Below, piece by piece: positions 17,535-26,160 of a stretch of DNA of 64,000 bases. Origin of the DNA: Prevotella sp. Its GTDB lineage: Bacteria; Bacteroidota; Bacteroidia; Bacteroidales; Bacteroidaceae. Under the pieces are notes generated by a model, which was not told where the DNA came from, searched no databases, and saw only the letters and a program-made list of their open reading frames with translations. Both the position numbers and the translations under genes were made by a program. How positions within the stretch are numbered: position 1 is the stretch's first letter; every line of letters begins with the position of its first letter. The stretch is from the NCBI GenBank assembly GCA_017415455.1, contig JAFQGS010000012.1, positions 33,512 to 97,511 on the forward strand, written 5' to 3'.

Positions 17535-18305
17535 ATGAAAGAACATATAACAGTAGTAAAGGTAGGCGGTGCTGTGGTAGAAGACGAAGCCCAGTTAGAG
17601 CGTCTTTTGTCTGATTTCAGTGCCATTGAGGGCCGTAAGGTACTTGTTCACGGAGGCGGAAGACGCGCCACTCAGGTAGCCGCCCAGCTTGGAATAGAGA
17701 GCAAGATGGTAAACGGCAGACGCATTACTGACAAAGACATGCTTCAGGTTGTCACCATGGTATATGGCGGTTTGGTAAATAAGAACCTTGTTGCAAGGCT
17801 TCAGGCCAACGGTGTTAATGCCCTCGGTCTTACCGGTGCGGATATGAATGTGATGCGTTCGCACAAGAGAGAGGTGAAAACAGTAGACTATGGATACGTT
17901 GGCGATGTGGATTCTGCCGACGGAAAGCAGCTCCAGACGCTGATAGAGGCAGGCGTAACGCCAGTCATGGCACCACTGACCCACGACGGAAAGGGTAACA
18001 TTCTCAACACGAATGCAGATACAATAGCGGCGGAAACAGCCAAGGCCCTTGCCGCTTACTATGATGTCACGCTTATATTCAGCTTTGAGAAGAAGGGCGT
18101 TCTGAGCAATCCAGACGACGATGACAGCGTGATTCCTGTCATAACCCGTCCTGATTTCGACCGTTACGTAGCCGAAGGAGTCATTGCCGGAGGTATGATT
18201 CCAAAGTTGGAGAATGCCTTCAGCGCCATAAATGATGGCGTAAAGGAAGTCATCATAACACTTGCCACAGCCATAGACGGCAAACATGGCACAGTGATAA
18301 GATAA
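17535..18305 (+). CDS. argB: Acetylglutamate kinase
   Basis: ArgB phosphorylates N-acetylglutamate, the second step of arginine synthesis. The 256-residue sequence has the amino-acid-kinase features: an N-terminal VVKVGGAVVED, the VHGGGRRATQVA loop (about 38-50), NTNADTIAAETAKAL (about 157-172) and the late GGMIPKLENAF segment. It starts just after the speA terminator. No other arg gene is in the window, so argB is apart from the rest of the pathway. Its nearness to arginine decarboxylase is suggestive but they appear to be separate transcription units. Confidence 0.95.
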   Translation: MKEHITVVKVGGAVVEDEAQLERLLSDFSAIEGRKVLVHGGGRRATQVAAQLGIESKMVNGRRITDKDMLQVVTMVYGGLVNKNLVARLQANGVNALGLTGADMNVMRSHKREVKTVDYGYVGDVDSADGKQLQTLIEAGVTPVMAPLTHDGKGNILNTNADTIAAETAKALAAYYDVTLIFSFEKKGVLSNPDDDDSVIPVITRPDFDRYVAEGVIAGGMIPKLENAFSAINDGVKEVIITLATAIDGKHGTVIR

Positions 18306-18399
18306 AGACCCCGTAATAATTAATGAATGTTAAAAATGAGAGAAAATATAACTTCCCTGTAACTTTTTCTTTCTTCAATCGTCAATCAGATAAAGGCAA

Positions 18400-18915
18400 A
18401 TGAGAAATATCAGCTTCCGCAACGACATATTGCCGCTTAAGAATGTGCTCTACAGGCTTGCCTTGCGCATCACCCAGAGCCATGAGGATGCGCAGGATGT
18501 GGTGCAGGATACGCTGATAAAAGTCTGGGACAAGCGTGATGAATGGCAGAACATTCTCTCAATAGAGGCCTACAGTCTTCGGATATGCCGCAATATTGCT
18601 CTTGACAAGATACGAAAAGCATCGGCAAGCGACGAGACTTTGGATGGTAAGGAATATGTTATTGCCGCGGACAACAGCTCAAATCCGCACGATTCCATGC
18701 TTGGCAAAGAGCGGATGGAGCATATCAGACGCATCGTTGGCAGCCTGCCAGAGAAGCAACGCACGTGCTTTCAGCTTCGCGACATAGAGGGAAAGAGTTA
18801 CAAGGAGATAGCTTCAATACTTGATGTCAGCGAGGAACAGGTCAAGGTAAATATCTTCCGCGCACGCCAGACAATAAAAAGCAAGTATCAGGAAATAGAC
18901 AATTATGGATTATAA
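18400..18915 (+). CDS. ECF-type RNA polymerase sigma factor
   Basis: A 171-residue sigma-70 family protein of extracytoplasmic-function size. Region 2 (about residues 10-75) includes the AQDVVQDTLIKVWDKRDEW core helix and the EAYSLRICRNIALDKIRK segment. Region 4 (about 108-160) has EKQRTCFQLRDIEGKSYKEIASIL, a helix-turn-helix that should recognise -35-type DNA. No region 1 or 3 is present. Its stop overlaps the next gene by 11 bases, and that gene encodes a single-pass membrane protein, the usual layout for an ECF sigma factor and its anti-sigma or accessory factor. Confidence 0.92.
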   Translation: MRNISFRNDILPLKNVLYRLALRITQSHEDAQDVVQDTLIKVWDKRDEWQNILSIEAYSLRICRNIALDKIRKASASDETLDGKEYVIAADNSSNPHDSMLGKERMEHIRRIVGSLPEKQRTCFQLRDIEGKSYKEIASILDVSEEQVKVNIFRARQTIKSKYQEIDNYGL

Positions 18916-19381
18916 GTATATCGAACAACTTCTGGAACGTTACTGGAACGACGCCACTACACTTGAGGAAGAGGCCATCCTGCGCTCATTCTTCAGTCAG
19001 GAAGACATTCCTGCCAGCCTCGTTCAGTATAAGCCGCTCTTCACTCTTGCCCAGGCAGAGAAAGAGGAGTGTGTTCTTGGAGCCGATTTTGATGCTGCCA
19101 TTCTTGAGCTTGTTGATGACTCTCAGCCTGTAAAGGCAAAGACCGTGAGTCTTCGCGAGCGTTTCATGCCGTTGTTCAGGGCTGTTGCTGTTGTCGCTGT
19201 ATTCCTTTCGCTGGGTCAGGCGGCACAGGTGGCATTCCAGAGCGGTACAGACAATGCGGCGCCCGAGGTTGCATTCAGTGTCAAGGACAGTGTGAGCACA
19301 GGCATGTCAATAGCCAAAGGTGACTCAGTCAAGGTTGACACACTGAAGAAAGTGATACTGACGCCCGACATTTTGAAGTAA
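18905..19381 (+). CDS. Putative anti-sigma or sigma-associated membrane protein
   Basis: A 158-residue protein. The N-terminal ~90 residues are soluble and acidic (for example RYWNDATTLEEEAILRSFF). One hydrophobic segment (about residues 96-112, RAVAVVAVFLSLGQAAQV) is followed by a short extracytoplasmic tail. It overlaps the sigma gene by 11 bases, so translational coupling is likely. Similar small proteins occur next to ECF sigma genes throughout Bacteroidales, often with misleading names. There is no zinc-binding anti-sigma motif (HxxxCxxC), so its action on the sigma factor is inferred from position only. Confidence 0.7.
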   Translation: MDYKYIEQLLERYWNDATTLEEEAILRSFFSQEDIPASLVQYKPLFTLAQAEKEECVLGADFDAAILELVDDSQPVKAKTVSLRERFMPLFRAVAVVAVFLSLGQAAQVAFQSGTDNAAPEVAFSVKDSVSTGMSIAKGDSVKVDTLKKVILTPDILK

Positions 19382-19481
19382 GATAATTTTCTAGCTTTCT
19401 CTATAAAACAATGTTTAGTAAGACAAATTGAAACTGTGAAGTTTCTATTCTCTCAATTTTTTCATAACATACTAACATTTA

Positions 19482-19515
19482 AAGCCCCGCTGCAGAGACA
19501 GCGGGGCTTGTTTTT
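19482..19515 (+). terminator. Intrinsic terminator after the sigma operon
   Basis: An 11-bp GC-rich stem (19482-19492 with 19499-19509) with a 6-base loop is followed by GTTTTTT. It lies between convergent genes. Confidence 0.92.
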
Positions 19516-19558
19516 TCTCAGTGCCGTTGTGGCTCACCGATGAGCCGTTTCCGTTGCT

Positions 19559-20788
19559 TTATCTGTATATCAGGGTTGTGATGCGCTCCGGGTCGAACAC
19601 CTCCTGCGCCACGTCCTGTATTTGTTGTGCGGTCAGTTCGTCAATGTTTCTGAACAGCGCCTGTATGTCTTTCTCCCATCCATAATGCAGAAAGCTCTTG
19701 CCAAAGTCCAGCGCATAGCTCTCCCTATTGTCACAAGCGATGCCTATCTGGCCTTTTATCTGCTTCTTGGCAATGGCGAGTTGTCTTGCCGACAGCGGCT
19801 TCTGCATCATCTTGTCAAGCTCTCTCCGCACCAGCTTGAGGCATTTCTCAATATCCTTCGGGTCGCATCCGAAGTACGCACACCACATGCCGGTGTCCGA
19901 ATAGCTCACCATCGTACTGTCAACGATATACACCAGTCCGTGCCTTTCTCTCAAAGCGAGGTTCAGCCGTGCGCTCATTGCCGGTCCGCCAAGTATGTTG
20001 TTCAGCAGATAGAGAGCCATTCTCTTGCTGTTGTGAACATCATACGCCCTGTTTCCAAGCATCACATGAGCCTGATGCGTGCCCTTTTCCTTGACCAGTG
20101 TCTGTGCCTTGTACCCGGGAAGAATATTCTGCGGCCTTACGTCTATCAGCGGACTGCGTTGCGGAAAGTCGGCAGTTGCCTTCCCAACCAGTCTTATTAT
20201 GTTCTTGAAACTGAGGTCGCCGTATGCGAAGAAGATGGCATTCTCTGGTTTGTAATACTTTCCAGTGAAGCGCCTTATGTCCTCCGCCGTATATGTTCTC
20301 AGCCTCTCCGCCTTTCCCAGAATGTTGTGTCCGAGCGGGTGTCCGGCAAATATGGCGTTCTCAAAGTCGTCGTATATCAGTTCGGCCGGTGAGTCATTAT
20401 AACTCTCTATCTCGTCACATATAACGTCCTTCTCCTTCATCAGCTCCGCCTCCGGGTACACACTGTGGAACACGATGTCTGTCAGCAGGTCCACGGCCTT
20501 GCTGAAGTGGTCTTTCAGAATTGCCGAGTGGTACACGGTGCTCTCCTTGTTCGTAAAGGCGTTGATGTCTCCTCCCACGCCCTCCAGGCAACTGAGAATC
20601 TGTATTGAGCGCCTTCTTGACGTACCTTTGAACGTGGCATGCTCGCAGAAGTGAGCCAGTCCTTCCTCGCCAGGCATCTCGTTCCGGGTGCCGGCGCATA
20701 TCCCATAGCCGCAATATACCACCTGAGAGGCTGATGGCAGATGTATTATTCTTAGCCCGTTGGGCAATGTATATGTATTGTATTTCAT
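19559..20788 (-). CDS. M16 family zinc metallopeptidase
   Basis: A 409-residue protease-like protein. The inverted zinc motif HxxEH is HFCEH at residues 46-50, and the downstream Glu ligand is in NAFTNKESTVYHS (about 77-90). A second, inactive half follows with the Arg-Tyr-like segment RLNLALRERHGLVY. Length matches single-chain YmxG/PqqL-type members. No signal peptide is seen, so it is probably cytoplasmic; relatives degrade peptides, but no substrate is known here. The terminal YLALIYR-like end is intact. A TAACTTTG box lies 12-19 bases before the start. Confidence 0.92.
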   Translation of the reverse strand: MKYNTYTLPNGLRIIHLPSASQVVYCGYGICAGTRNEMPGEEGLAHFCEHATFKGTSRRRSIQILSCLEGVGGDINAFTNKESTVYHSAILKDHFSKAVDLLTDIVFHSVYPEAELMKEKDVICDEIESYNDSPAELIYDDFENAIFAGHPLGHNILGKAERLRTYTAEDIRRFTGKYYKPENAIFFAYGDLSFKNIIRLVGKATADFPQRSPLIDVRPQNILPGYKAQTLVKEKGTHQAHVMLGNRAYDVHNSKRMALYLLNNILGGPAMSARLNLALRERHGLVYIVDSTMVSYSDTGMWCAYFGCDPKDIEKCLKLVRRELDKMMQKPLSARQLAIAKKQIKGQIGIACDNRESYALDFGKSFLHYGWEKDIQALFRNIDELTAQQIQDVAQEVFDPERITTLIYR

Positions 20789-20799
20789 AAAACTGTCTG

Positions 20800-20807
20800 C
20801 AAAGTTA
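20800..20807 (-). promoter_or_regulatory. -7 box for the M16 peptidase gene
   Basis: The minus strand reads TAACTTTG, a full match to TAnnTTTG, 12 bases before the ATG. The resulting leader would be very short. Confidence 0.6.
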
Positions 20808-21033
20808 GGTATTAAAACCTATAAAAAAGATACATCTTCCACAATATTTGACATGCGGCGCCAAATAGTTCTGTTTCCGGCTGCTGTTCAGTGCGCCTCT
20901 CCCTGTCCGTTGTCTTTTCACCTGTCATTAGTTAAAAAATGCCTGTCATGGAGCAAAAACATCATCGTGCGTTTCGTATTTGGGCATAAAATTCAGATAT
21001 TTGCAATATATAATCCAACAATATAATTGCTCT

Positions 21034-21972
21034 ATGAGAAAAATATTCGGAATAGGAGAGACCGTCCTCGACATTATATTCAACGGCGACCAGCCTGTCA
21101 GTGCCGTCCCGGGAGGCTCTGTTTACAATAGTATGATATCCTTAGGAAGAGCCGGTGCAAGCGCCTCTTTCATCAGCGAAGTTGGCGACGACCGCATCGG
21201 ACGGCGCATAGTCAGCTTCCTGCAGGAGAACAATGTCAATGCCGATGGTGTCAGTATGTTCCACGGAACAAAGTCGCCGCTGTCGCTGGCGTTCCTCAAT
21301 GAGCAGAGAGATGCAGAGTATATATTCTACAAAGACCATCCAAACGACAGGCTCGACTTCGCTCTTCCGCACATTGACGAGGACGACATAGTGCTCTTCG
21401 GGTCATATTATGCGCTCAATCCTGTGATAAGACAACAAGTGGAGGCATTCCTGCGGCATGCCCATGACAGCGGAGCCATACTTTATTACGACGTCAACTT
21501 CCGCCCCTCTCATGCCGGAGAGAAAGTGCGCCTGCGCTCAAGTCTGCTGGATAACTTCCTTCTTGCCGACTTCGTCAGGGGCAGCCGCGACGACTTCAAC
21601 GTGCTTTTCGGCACCGATGCCGCCACCGATGTATATGCCTCCGAGGTGTCATTCCACTGCAAGGACTTTATCTATACAAGCGGCTCAGCCCCCATCCAGG
21701 TGTTCGGAGCAGGCGGAGTAAGGCGCAGTTATGACGTCAGTCAGATAGAGGCTGTCAGCACAATAGGCGCCGGAGACAACTTCAACGCGGGTTTTGTCTA
21801 TGCCCTCGTGCGCTACGGCATACGCCGAGCGGATATCGCCGGCGGACTCACTCCCGCCCAGTGGGATGCCCTGATAGCCTGTGCGCAAGGCTTCTCCGCC
21901 GAGTGTTGCAAGAGCATAGAGAACTTCATCTCTGTCCAGTACGGCGCTGCTATGCGTGAGGCTTTGCGATGA
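21034..21972 (+). CDS. PfkB family carbohydrate kinase (fructokinase-like)
   Basis: A 312-residue sugar kinase. Motif 1 is the Gly-Gly pair in VPGGSVYN near residue 27; the ATP/phosphate motif 2 is TIGAGDNFNAGF, with the catalytic Asp in GAGD (near residue 247). These fit the ribokinase/PfkB fold and phosphorylation of a sugar hydroxyl. The ATG at 21034 is preferred over an in-frame TTG at 20980 because the family begins at MRKIFGIGETVLDI. The gene is followed by array 6 and the pectate-lyase gene on the opposite strand. The sugar substrate cannot be assigned with confidence. Confidence 0.9.
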   Translation: MRKIFGIGETVLDIIFNGDQPVSAVPGGSVYNSMISLGRAGASASFISEVGDDRIGRRIVSFLQENNVNADGVSMFHGTKSPLSLAFLNEQRDAEYIFYKDHPNDRLDFALPHIDEDDIVLFGSYYALNPVIRQQVEAFLRHAHDSGAILYYDVNFRPSHAGEKVRLRSSLLDNFLLADFVRGSRDDFNVLFGTDAATDVYASEVSFHCKDFIYTSGSAPIQVFGAGGVRRSYDVSQIEAVSTIGAGDNFNAGFVYALVRYGIRRADIAGGLTPAQWDALIACAQGFSAECCKSIENFISVQYGAAMREALR

Positions 21973-22017
21973 CCAGCCGTCTCTCGGGAGGCGTCGCTTC
22001 TCCATCCGCTGTCCGGC

Positions 22018-22105
22018 TGATGCCCTCTTACCCTCCGTTTGATGCCCAAACGCCGTATTATAGATGCCCTTTTGCGATGCGTTTGATGCCCTTTTGTGAT
22101 GGCTG
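22018..22105. repeat. 22-bp-period array 6 (4 units)
   Basis: Units start at 22018, 22040, 22062 and 22084. The first three units match array 7 (25820-25885) at 61 of 66 positions, in the same orientation. The two arrays bracket the 1174-residue pectate-lyase-like gene. Confidence 0.93.
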
Positions 22106-22200
22106 TCGTATCCTTTTGGAAATCAGTTAGATATGATAATCCCCGACAATAATGCTGTATTGCCGGGGATTATTGCCTTTATATGGCCTTCTTAGGAAGT

Positions 22201-25200
22201 CTATCTCACGGCAATCTTTCTCGTCTTGCCACCAAGAGTCACCACATACAGACCTTTGTTGAGGCTCAGACACACTCTGTCCACCACAAAGCGGCAAGCC
22301 ACTTCGGTGCCGTCGGCAGCGCAAATCCTCAGCTGTGCTCCTCCGGCAGGAGGTGTTATGAGCAGCGTTCTCTCGCTTAGTGTCATCCCGTCGGCGTCAT
22401 TCTGCATGCCGTCTATGCCGAGACTGTTTGTTATGCGCAGCTTACCATCGGTAAGAAGAGTCTTTGTGTCCCACATAAGTCCTTCTCTGGGCACGGCTGG
22501 CTCAATGCCGCTGAAACCGCCATCGAATGTCGTTGCCGACAGGATGGATATCTCGTCGCCAGCCTCATACTCGCCATCCGTAAGGTTAAGGACGAGTGTT
22601 CCGCCTGTGGTCAGTGTGCCCTGGCATACCAGCTTGTCGTTGGTGTTGTTCCAACGGTTAACATCCACAACCAGTTTGCTGCCATTGTTCATTGTGATAT
22701 TGTTCCTGATGGTCAGTGTTCCTATGCCAAAGTCACCCGGAGCAATCGTTCCTCCGCTGCTGACTGTCACCGGAGCGGTGGTAGAACCATTGCCGGCCAG
22801 CGTCGCTTCGTCATGAACTGTGTACATACCAGGCGTGAAATAAGTGCCGGTATGGTCCTTGTCCTTGTTGTGCGAGCCGTTTATGATAAGTGTTCCTGCC
22901 ATGATATCCGTTGTGCCGCGGTAGTTGTTACTGCCAGTAAGGCGCCAATATCCCTCGCCTTCCTTCACAATGCTTGTGCTGCCTATTCTGCTTGTGTGCT
23001 GAATCTTGTTGGTTATCTTGCCATAGAAGGTCTCGTCTGTGCCCAGGTTTCCAACCTTCCAGGTTACCGTTCCGCCGTCGGTCTTGATGAAACAGCAGCC
23101 CATTTCTGTTGTTGATGTTCCCGACATCGCTCCTATCTGGTAAGACTTGCCGTTGGTGCCGAGCATGGTCAGAGTGCCTTCCAGTGCCAGACGGCCGTTG
23201 GGAATGCCGCCATATCCGGCATTGGCAAGATGGAACTGGTTGCCTTCGGAGCCCTTCTGAACAGCGGTTACGTTACCGAAGAAGTTGCTCCAGTCGCCCT
23301 GATAGAACTCTCTGAGGTATTCAATCTCCAGTCGCAGGTTACCACTTCCGCTGAAACTGTTCTTTATATTCGTTCTCTGACCTATGTGGAAGTAACTTGT
23401 TTTGTCGCCATTCACCTCCACGGGGAAGTTAAGATAGCCCTCAGAGGCATTGTCTCCGCCTGTGGTCCGGAATCGTCCGCCTTCCAATATCAGCTTGCCG
23501 TTGACGGCATTGATGCTGCCCAGCAGGTCTTTTCCTCTCAACTCGTATGTTCCTTCACGCACAATAGTGTTGCCGGAGTATGTATGCAAGCCGATGTCTT
23601 GTGCCAGAGTGCCGGCTCCTTTCTTAATAAGGTCGCCCTCACCGCTGATACATCCCGCCTGGGTTAGTGTCGCTCCAGAGTTTGATATGTCAATGGTTGA
23701 GGTGTTTTGCAGCGCCACATCGCGGTCGGTTGATGCCGAACCGCCGGTGTATCTTACTGTTCCTCCGTTCCAGACCCATGTCGGCGCCGTGCCGATAGAG
23801 CTTGCATTGCCGCCGTTGTTGAGCTTGCTCACTTCAAGAATGCCGCTCCATACCACCGTACCTCCACTGTAAGTGTTGTTCTCTTTGAGAGCAGTCACAC
23901 CCGTGCCTGCCATGTTCAGCGAGCCGTTTCCTGCTATGACACCGTCGAAAAGATAATCTTTCCCGCCCTTTATCATCACTGATGCGGGACTGACAGCTGC
24001 CGGAATGCTCACAGTCTCACTGCCTTCAGCACCCTGGAAGAGCACCTTCTTGCCATCGGCAAATGTCCCTTCAGCCCAGTTTTTGTCAGAGGTGTTCCAT
24101 TGAGAAGAGCTCTCTCCAGTCCAGGTAAGGTCTGTATTGTAATCATCTGGGTTAACAACGTCAATGAGCTTTGCCTTTGTTTTCACGCTGAGCGTATTGC
24201 TGTAGTCGGACATTTCGTCACCTTTGAAGGCGCGAACACGGAAGAAATACTCTGTCTGAGGTGCCAACCCGTCAACCGTCAGTGAGTCAACGCTGGCTGT
24301 TGTGCGGCCAATCTCGGTGTAGCCGGTGCCTGTCTGCATCTCAATAGTATATCCATCCTCAACGTTTGAGAAGTCTCTCCACTTCAGTTTGATGCTTGTC
24401 TGTGTGCGTTCTGTTGCCTTCAGGGCGACAGGAGCTTTCAGAAAATACTGTGAGTTGGCATCAGTTATGGAGTTTATATAGTGCTCTATGTTTGCATATC
24501 CGTCTCTTATGACCATCGCGTCGTTTGCATTTGCGTTGGTTCCGTTGCTTGTCTCCCACCAGTCTGGCATTCCGTCGGCGTCGCTGTCCTTACGTTTCTC
24601 GTCTCCGCTGTTGCCCTTCCATACGTTCCATGATGCCGGACTGCCTATGTCAAGAGTGCTCTCGTCGCTGATGATATCACCCTCAGTGCCCAGCGATTTG
24701 AGGTCGGCAATGAGCATGTTGTCCAGATTATCGCGGTAGGGCAGGCATGCTCCGACAGTCGGAACAAGGTCGTTGAAGAGTTGTTCTGCCTTTACTGTGG
24801 GCAGTGATGGATAGTCGTAGGGTTGTGATACGAATGTAGGTCCGCCCTGATAGTCGCTCTTCTCGATGGCAGTTGGTGCCAGTTTGCCGTCCATGTCGTT
24901 GTCAATCATGTTGTCATCGGCATAGATGTTGTATCTCTCATTTGCTCCGCTGAATGCGTTTTTCTTGCCTGTTGGACCTGTGATGAACAAGTTTCCTGTG
25001 GCGTTGGCGTATGAGTATCCCTCTGAGTCGCCGCCCATTATATATGCAGCGGTCTTCCAATTATATACGATATTGTTCACATACTGATGCGTTCCCTTAA
25101 ATTTCGGGTTACGAGTGTCGTTATGTATGTAGAGAGTCCGGTATATAGTGACATTCCTGTCGGTCTGAACCAGTCCGCCGGCAGAGTGCCCCATGAGTCC

Positions 25201-25725
25201 CTGACTTATTATACTGTTCTGTATAGTGATGTTCTCCGGACTGTCTCCGCTTATTGAGAATGTCTCGTCTCTGCCCCATGCGATGGAGCAATGGTCGAAA
25301 ATCATGTTGCTTCCGTTGGCTATTCCAAGCGCGTCCTTGCCTGAGTCGCCTACGGCTCCCATCCTTATTCGCAGATATCTGCATATAGTATTGCTTGCGC
25401 CGGAGAATGAGAGGCCGTTGCCATAGACAGTTATTCCCTCTCCGGGGGCGGTCTGCCCGGCTATGTAAAGGTTGCTGCTGACGCTTATGCGGGAGTTTAT
25501 CCGGATGACACCTGCCACGTCAAAGACGATGATTCGGTTGGGTTTGCTTACTGCGTCACGAAAAGATCCGGTGCCGGAGTCGTTAAGATTGGTCACGTGA
25601 TATACCGTTCCGGTGCGTCCTCCGGTTGCGAATCGTCCGAATCCCACCGCCTCAGGGAATGCCAGTTGCTGTGCTCCGGCGCTCATTGAGACGACAGTCA
25701 GCAGAGTGAAGATGATTTTTCTCAT
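22201..25725 (-). CDS. Secreted pectate-lyase-like protein with Fn3, autotransporter-type beta repeats and C-terminal sorting tail
   Basis: A 1174-residue protein. Signal peptide about 1-19 (MRKIIFTLLTVVSMSAGAQ). Residues about 20-350 look like a right-handed beta-helix pectate lyase (PL1-like): AVGFGRFATGGRTG, a VWVDH-type strand (IFDHCSIAWGRDE) and DTRNPKFKG. A fibronectin type III domain lies about 432-518. Residues about 530-1060 are a run of Gly/Asn-rich repeats of the autotransporter-associated beta-strand type (for example NNTYSGGTVVWSG, LHTYSGNTIVREG, NNYRGTTDIMAGT). The end (GLYVVTLGGKTRKIAVR) resembles a Por/T9SS sorting tail. A linker includes a calcium-type acidic stretch (DSDADGMPDWWE) as in dockerin/T3-like linkers. 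Lyase activity is inferred; the substrate could be pectate or another uronate polymer. Confidence 0.78.
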   Translation of the reverse strand: MRKIIFTLLTVVSMSAGAQQLAFPEAVGFGRFATGGRTGTVYHVTNLNDSGTGSFRDAVSKPNRIIVFDVAGVIRINSRISVSSNLYIAGQTAPGEGITVYGNGLSFSGASNTICRYLRIRMGAVGDSGKDALGIANGSNMIFDHCSIAWGRDETFSISGDSPENITIQNSIISQGLMGHSAGGLVQTDRNVTIYRTLYIHNDTRNPKFKGTHQYVNNIVYNWKTAAYIMGGDSEGYSYANATGNLFITGPTGKKNAFSGANERYNIYADDNMIDNDMDGKLAPTAIEKSDYQGGPTFVSQPYDYPSLPTVKAEQLFNDLVPTVGACLPYRDNLDNMLIADLKSLGTEGDIISDESTLDIGSPASWNVWKGNSGDEKRKDSDADGMPDWWETSNGTNANANDAMVIRDGYANIEHYINSITDANSQYFLKAPVALKATERTQTSIKLKWRDFSNVEDGYTIEMQTGTGYTEIGRTTASVDSLTVDGLAPQTEYFFRVRAFKGDEMSDYSNTLSVKTKAKLIDVVNPDDYNTDLTWTGESSSQWNTSDKNWAEGTFADGKKVLFQGAEGSETVSIPAAVSPASVMIKGGKDYLFDGVIAGNGSLNMAGTGVTALKENNTYSGGTVVWSGILEVSKLNNGGNASSIGTAPTWVWNGGTVRYTGGSASTDRDVALQNTSTIDISNSGATLTQAGCISGEGDLIKKGAGTLAQDIGLHTYSGNTIVREGTYELRGKDLLGSINAVNGKLILEGGRFRTTGGDNASEGYLNFPVEVNGDKTSYFHIGQRTNIKNSFSGSGNLRLEIEYLREFYQGDWSNFFGNVTAVQKGSEGNQFHLANAGYGGIPNGRLALEGTLTMLGTNGKSYQIGAMSGTSTTEMGCCFIKTDGGTVTWKVGNLGTDETFYGKITNKIQHTSRIGSTSIVKEGEGYWRLTGSNNYRGTTDIMAGTLIINGSHNKDKDHTGTYFTPGMYTVHDEATLAGNGSTTAPVTVSSGGTIAPGDFGIGTLTIRNNITMNNGSKLVVDVNRWNNTNDKLVCQGTLTTGGTLVLNLTDGEYEAGDEISILSATTFDGGFSGIEPAVPREGLMWDTKTLLTDGKLRITNSLGIDGMQNDADGMTLSERTLLITPPAGGAQLRICAADGTEVACRFVVDRVCLSLNKGLYVVTLGGKTRKIAVR

Positions 25726-25819
25726 AGTGTTTTCTTATTGTTATGTTATTATTCTTTTACCTGTTCATCCATGCCTTTCCGTTTGTTGGGATGCGGCATT
25801 TGTCCGTTTGTCTTCAGAA

Positions 25820-25907
25820 AGATGCCCTCTTGCCCTCCGTTTGATGCCCAAACGCCGTGTAATAGATGCCCTCTTGCGATGCGTTTGATGCCCTTTCGTC
25901 TTGTGAA
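25820..25907. repeat. 22-bp-period array 7 (4 units)
   Basis: Units start at 25820, 25842, 25864 and 25886. The cores are AGATGCCC or TGATGCCC. This is the near copy of array 6 on the other side of the lyase gene. Confidence 0.93.
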
Positions 25908-26014
25908 AGTTGTCTTTCTGTGTAACGTTCTGATTGTTAGCAGGTTGCAGTTTATGCCGTGCGCCATGTCATCAGCTGCTCAGATGCAGTGTGCCTGCGC
26001 GTTTATTCTGAGCA

Positions 26015-26022
26015 CAAAGATA
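26015..26022 (-). promoter_or_regulatory. Possible -7 box for the 1174-residue lyase gene
   Basis: The minus strand reads TATCTTTG, matching TAnnTTTG. It lies about 290 bases before the start codon, so the leader would carry array 7. No -33 TTTG is seen at the usual distance. Confidence 0.5.
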
Positions 26023-26037
26023 TGGTAATGATAAAAA

Positions 26038-26115
26038 AATAAGGTGTAATATCTGCTCTAATATGGTGAAAAAATGCTTAAATTCACCAATGAGCGTAAG
26101 ATATTACACCTTATT
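26038..26115. terminator. Long nested hairpin between lyase promoter and thioredoxin-fold gene
   Basis: An outer 17-bp perfect stem (26038-26054 with 26099-26115) encloses a 7-bp stem (26064-26070 with 26083-26089). Both ends are A/T-rich. Its position 45 bases after the stop of the TlpA-like gene suggests a terminator, but the nested form is unusual. Confidence 0.65.
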
Positions 26116-26160
26116 ATGTTGTCTGACGGGTGATGTACTCTGCCTCCGTCAGCCGTTGTC

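Larger units (their letters stand above)
25726..26160. other. Gap upstream of the 1174-residue lyase gene
   Basis: The gap contains array 7 (25820-25907), a minus-strand -7 box at 26015-26022 and a nested hairpin at 26038-26115. If the box is used, the array lies inside a ~280-base untranslated leader. No gene is seen. Confidence 0.6.

Noticed and set aside
19559-20788. Mitochondrial-type processing role for the M16 protein
   Set aside because: It is a general bacterial M16 protein; nothing in the context supports a specific processing role.
22018-25907. Insertion sequence or integron around the lyase gene
   Set aside because: No transposase, integrase or terminal inverted repeats are present; only the two direct arrays are seen.
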